A stretch of DNA of 64,000 nt, from assembly GCA_963664665.2 (NCBI GenBank), contig CAXXMH010000004.1, positions 868,001 through 932,000 on the forward strand. The letters run 5' to 3'. The position numbers and the translations under genes are program-made. Below, in pieces: positions 62,556 through 64,000 of the stretch; position 1 is the stretch's first letter; each line of letters begins with the position of its first letter. Source of the DNA: Bin55 sp963664665. Lineage in GTDB: Bacteria; Pseudomonadota; Gammaproteobacteria; Pseudomonadales; Azotimanducaceae. The notes under the pieces were generated by a model, which saw nothing but the letters and a program-made list of their open reading frames with translations, had not been told where the DNA came from and made no database searches.

Positions 62556-64000
62556 ATGCCTGCTGATCGGGCGAATCACGATACTAATCCTGAAGAAACT
62601 GCTGAGTGGCTCGATTCCCTCGATTACGTACTAAAGCATGAGGGTCCAGATCGGGCCGCGTATTTACTTCGCCAACTTTCATCCCAATTAACCCGAAACG
62701 GCTCGCAGCTGCCGTTTACGGTCACGACGCCGTATCGAAATACGATACCTGCGCATCTCGAAGCAAACATCCCTGGCGATCATCACATCGAACGCCGGAT
62801 TCGGAGCATGATGCGATGGAATGCGCTTGCGATGGTAGTCCGCGTCAATCGTAAGGACGGCGATTTGGGCGGACATATTTCAACGTTTGCATCGTCTGCA
62901 ACGCTATACGACGTTGGTTTCAATCACTTTTTTCGCGGTCCCGAAGACGAGACCGCGGGCGACTTGATCTATTTCCAGGGACATAGTGCGCCTGGGATTT
63001 ATGCACGGTCCTACCTCGAAGGTCGCTTAGACGAGGAGGATCTGGACAGCTTTCGGCAGGAAACGAACGGTAAGGGACTTTCTTCGTATCCGCATCCGAA
63101 ACTCATGCCGAAGTACTGGCAATTTCCAACCGTTTCGATGGGTTTAGGACCAATGCAAGCGGTCTACCAAGCTCACATCATGAAATACCTCGACGCACGC
63201 GGGTTGATCCCCATGGGTGATCGAAAAGTGTGGGCATTCCTTGGCGACGGCGAGTGTGACGAACCTGAAACAATGGGGGCGTTGTCGCTGGCAGGTCGCG
63301 AACGCTTGGACAACCTAATCTTCGTCATCAATTGCAATCTGCAGCGATTAGACGGACCGGTACGAGGAAACGGCAAGATCATCCAAGAGCTTGAAGGCGC
63401 GTTCCGAGGTGCTGGTTGGAACGTGCTCAAAGTCATATGGGGTCGCCACTGGGATCCACTGTTCGCGAACGACACTAAGGGATTGTTGCAGCAGCGTATG
63501 GATGAAACCGTCGACGGCGAATACCAAAATTACAAAGCGAAAGGTGGTGGTTACACGCGCGCCGAGTTCTTCGGTAAATACCCGGAAGCACTGGAGCTGG
63601 TTAAGGACCTGACCGACGATCAGATCATGCGCCTGAATCGTGGCGGACACGATCCTCAGAAGGTCTATGCGGCCTACCACGCCGCCGTACACCATCGCGG
63701 CCAGCCCACCGTCATCCTGGCGAAGACGGTCAAGGGCTACGGCATGGGTGACGCCGGCGAGTCTGAGAACACGACTCATCAGGTTAAGAAACTTACGTTT
63801 GACGAACTCAAGCACTTTCGTGATCGATTCGATATCCCACTGACCGATGTCGAAGTCGAGTCGGTGCCGTACTACCGCCCACCCAAAGACCACGCAGAAA
63901 TGGTGTATTTGAAACACCAACGTGAAAAGCTCGGTGGTCCAATTCCGCGGCGAATCGAGGTTAAGGCACGATTTGAGGTGCCAGACCTTTCCATCATGAA
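62556..64000 (+). CDS. aceE: Pyruvate dehydrogenase E1 component, homodimeric type (N-terminal part)
   Basis: Thiamine-diphosphate-dependent decarboxylase of the pyruvate dehydrogenase complex. The frame is open from the ATG at 62556 (MPADRANHDTNPEETAEWLD) to the right edge, covering 481 codons of an expected ~890. The TPP-binding motif GDGECDEPETMGALSLAGRE begins near residue 230 and ends with the Asn-Cys-Asn of FVINCN. RNGSQLPFTVTTPYRNTI and HISTFASSATLYDVGFNHFF are AceE-specific stretches (split here). The gene leaves the window. Confidence 0.96.
   Translation, partial: MPADRANHDTNPEETAEWLDSLDYVLKHEGPDRAAYLLRQLSSQLTRNGSQLPFTVTTPYRNTIPAHLEANIPGDHHIERRIRSMMRWNALAMVVRVNRKDGDLGGHISTFASSATLYDVGFNHFFRGPEDETAGDLIYFQGHSAPGIYARSYLEGRLDEEDLDSFRQETNGKGLSSYPHPKLMPKYWQFPTVSMGLGPMQAVYQAHIMKYLDARGLIPMGDRKVWAFLGDGECDEPETMGALSLAGRERLDNLIFVINCNLQRLDGPVRGNGKIIQELEGAFRGAGWNVLKVIWGRHWDPLFANDTKGLLQQRMDETVDGEYQNYKAKGGGYTRAEFFGKYPEALELVKDLTDDQIMRLNRGGHDPQKVYAAYHAAVHHRGQPTVILAKTVKGYGMGDAGESENTTHQVKKLTFDELKHFRDRFDIPLTDVEVESVPYYRPPKDHAEMVYLKHQREKLGGPIPRRIEVKARFEVPDLSIM

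Noticed and set aside
1..64000. CRISPR array or rRNA operon
   Set aside because: No regularly spaced repeats of 25-40 bp and no rRNA-like sequence were seen anywhere in the window.

Overview
The window is a chromosomal segment of a Gram-negative gammaproteobacterium. The evidence is gene content and order: pyrG-kdsA-eno-ftsB-truD-pcm-nlpD, fdxA-mutS-recA-recX, alaS-lysC-csrA followed by tRNA-Arg and tRNA-Ser, ygfZ/sdhE, dciA/secA, argJ-yacG-coaE-pilD, nadC-ampD and aceE are syntenic groups of that class. Kdo synthesis (kdsA), lipoproteins and a LysM/LytM envelope protein indicate an outer membrane. I cannot name a genus. Base composition looks moderate (about half G+C by eye). Two secreted or periplasmic S9 peptidases, a tannase-family esterase and two phytanoyl-CoA-dioxygenase-like proteins fit a free-living heterotroph.

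Layout. 1-6886: a tightly overlapping plus-strand operon for CTP synthesis, Kdo, glycolysis, division, pseudouridylation, protein repair, a DUF368 polyprenyl-phosphate carrier and an NlpD-like lipoprotein; ispD, ispF, surE and rpoS, often found here, are absent. 6908-15263: minus-strand genes: oligopeptidase B-like, 7Fe ferredoxin, SPOR-like protein, an APH-fold kinase with a class III PLP enzyme, and mutS. 15371-23845: recA, recX, an S9 peptidase, alaS, lysC, csrA and two tRNAs. 23846-33529: an accessory stretch with membrane proteins, an unusually GC-rich alpha/beta hydrolase, a CPBP protease, a P-loop kinase, a tannase-like esterase, an aminotransferase and an orphan Fe(III)-type ABC permease.

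33509-38577 is a mobile island. Two apparently identical 1772-bp IS110-family elements lie head to tail with no spacer, followed by a tnpB-only element whose nuclease gene carries a +1 frameshift. About 50 bp at the right end of the tnpB element recur in inverted orientation at the far left of the island, where the repeat supplies the start codon of the ABC permease. Each IS110 copy has a 357-bp hairpin-rich left end, a candidate bridge RNA, and a sigma70-like promoter at its right end. In the tandem this promoter would fire straight into the left end of the second copy.

38588-64000 returns to core genes: pdxJ, yciB, ygfZ, sdhE, dciA, secA, argJ, yacG, coaE, pilD, tRNA-Thr, nadC, ampD and the start of aceE. 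Inserted among them are a divergent pair of PhyH-family genes, a 1099-residue helicase with a possible C-terminal nuclease between secA and argJ (a candidate single-gene defence system), a pilin-like protein without the usual cleavage glycine beside pilD, an ABC-2 exporter, a ROK sugar kinase, and an ankyrin protein followed by an unrecognised exported protein.
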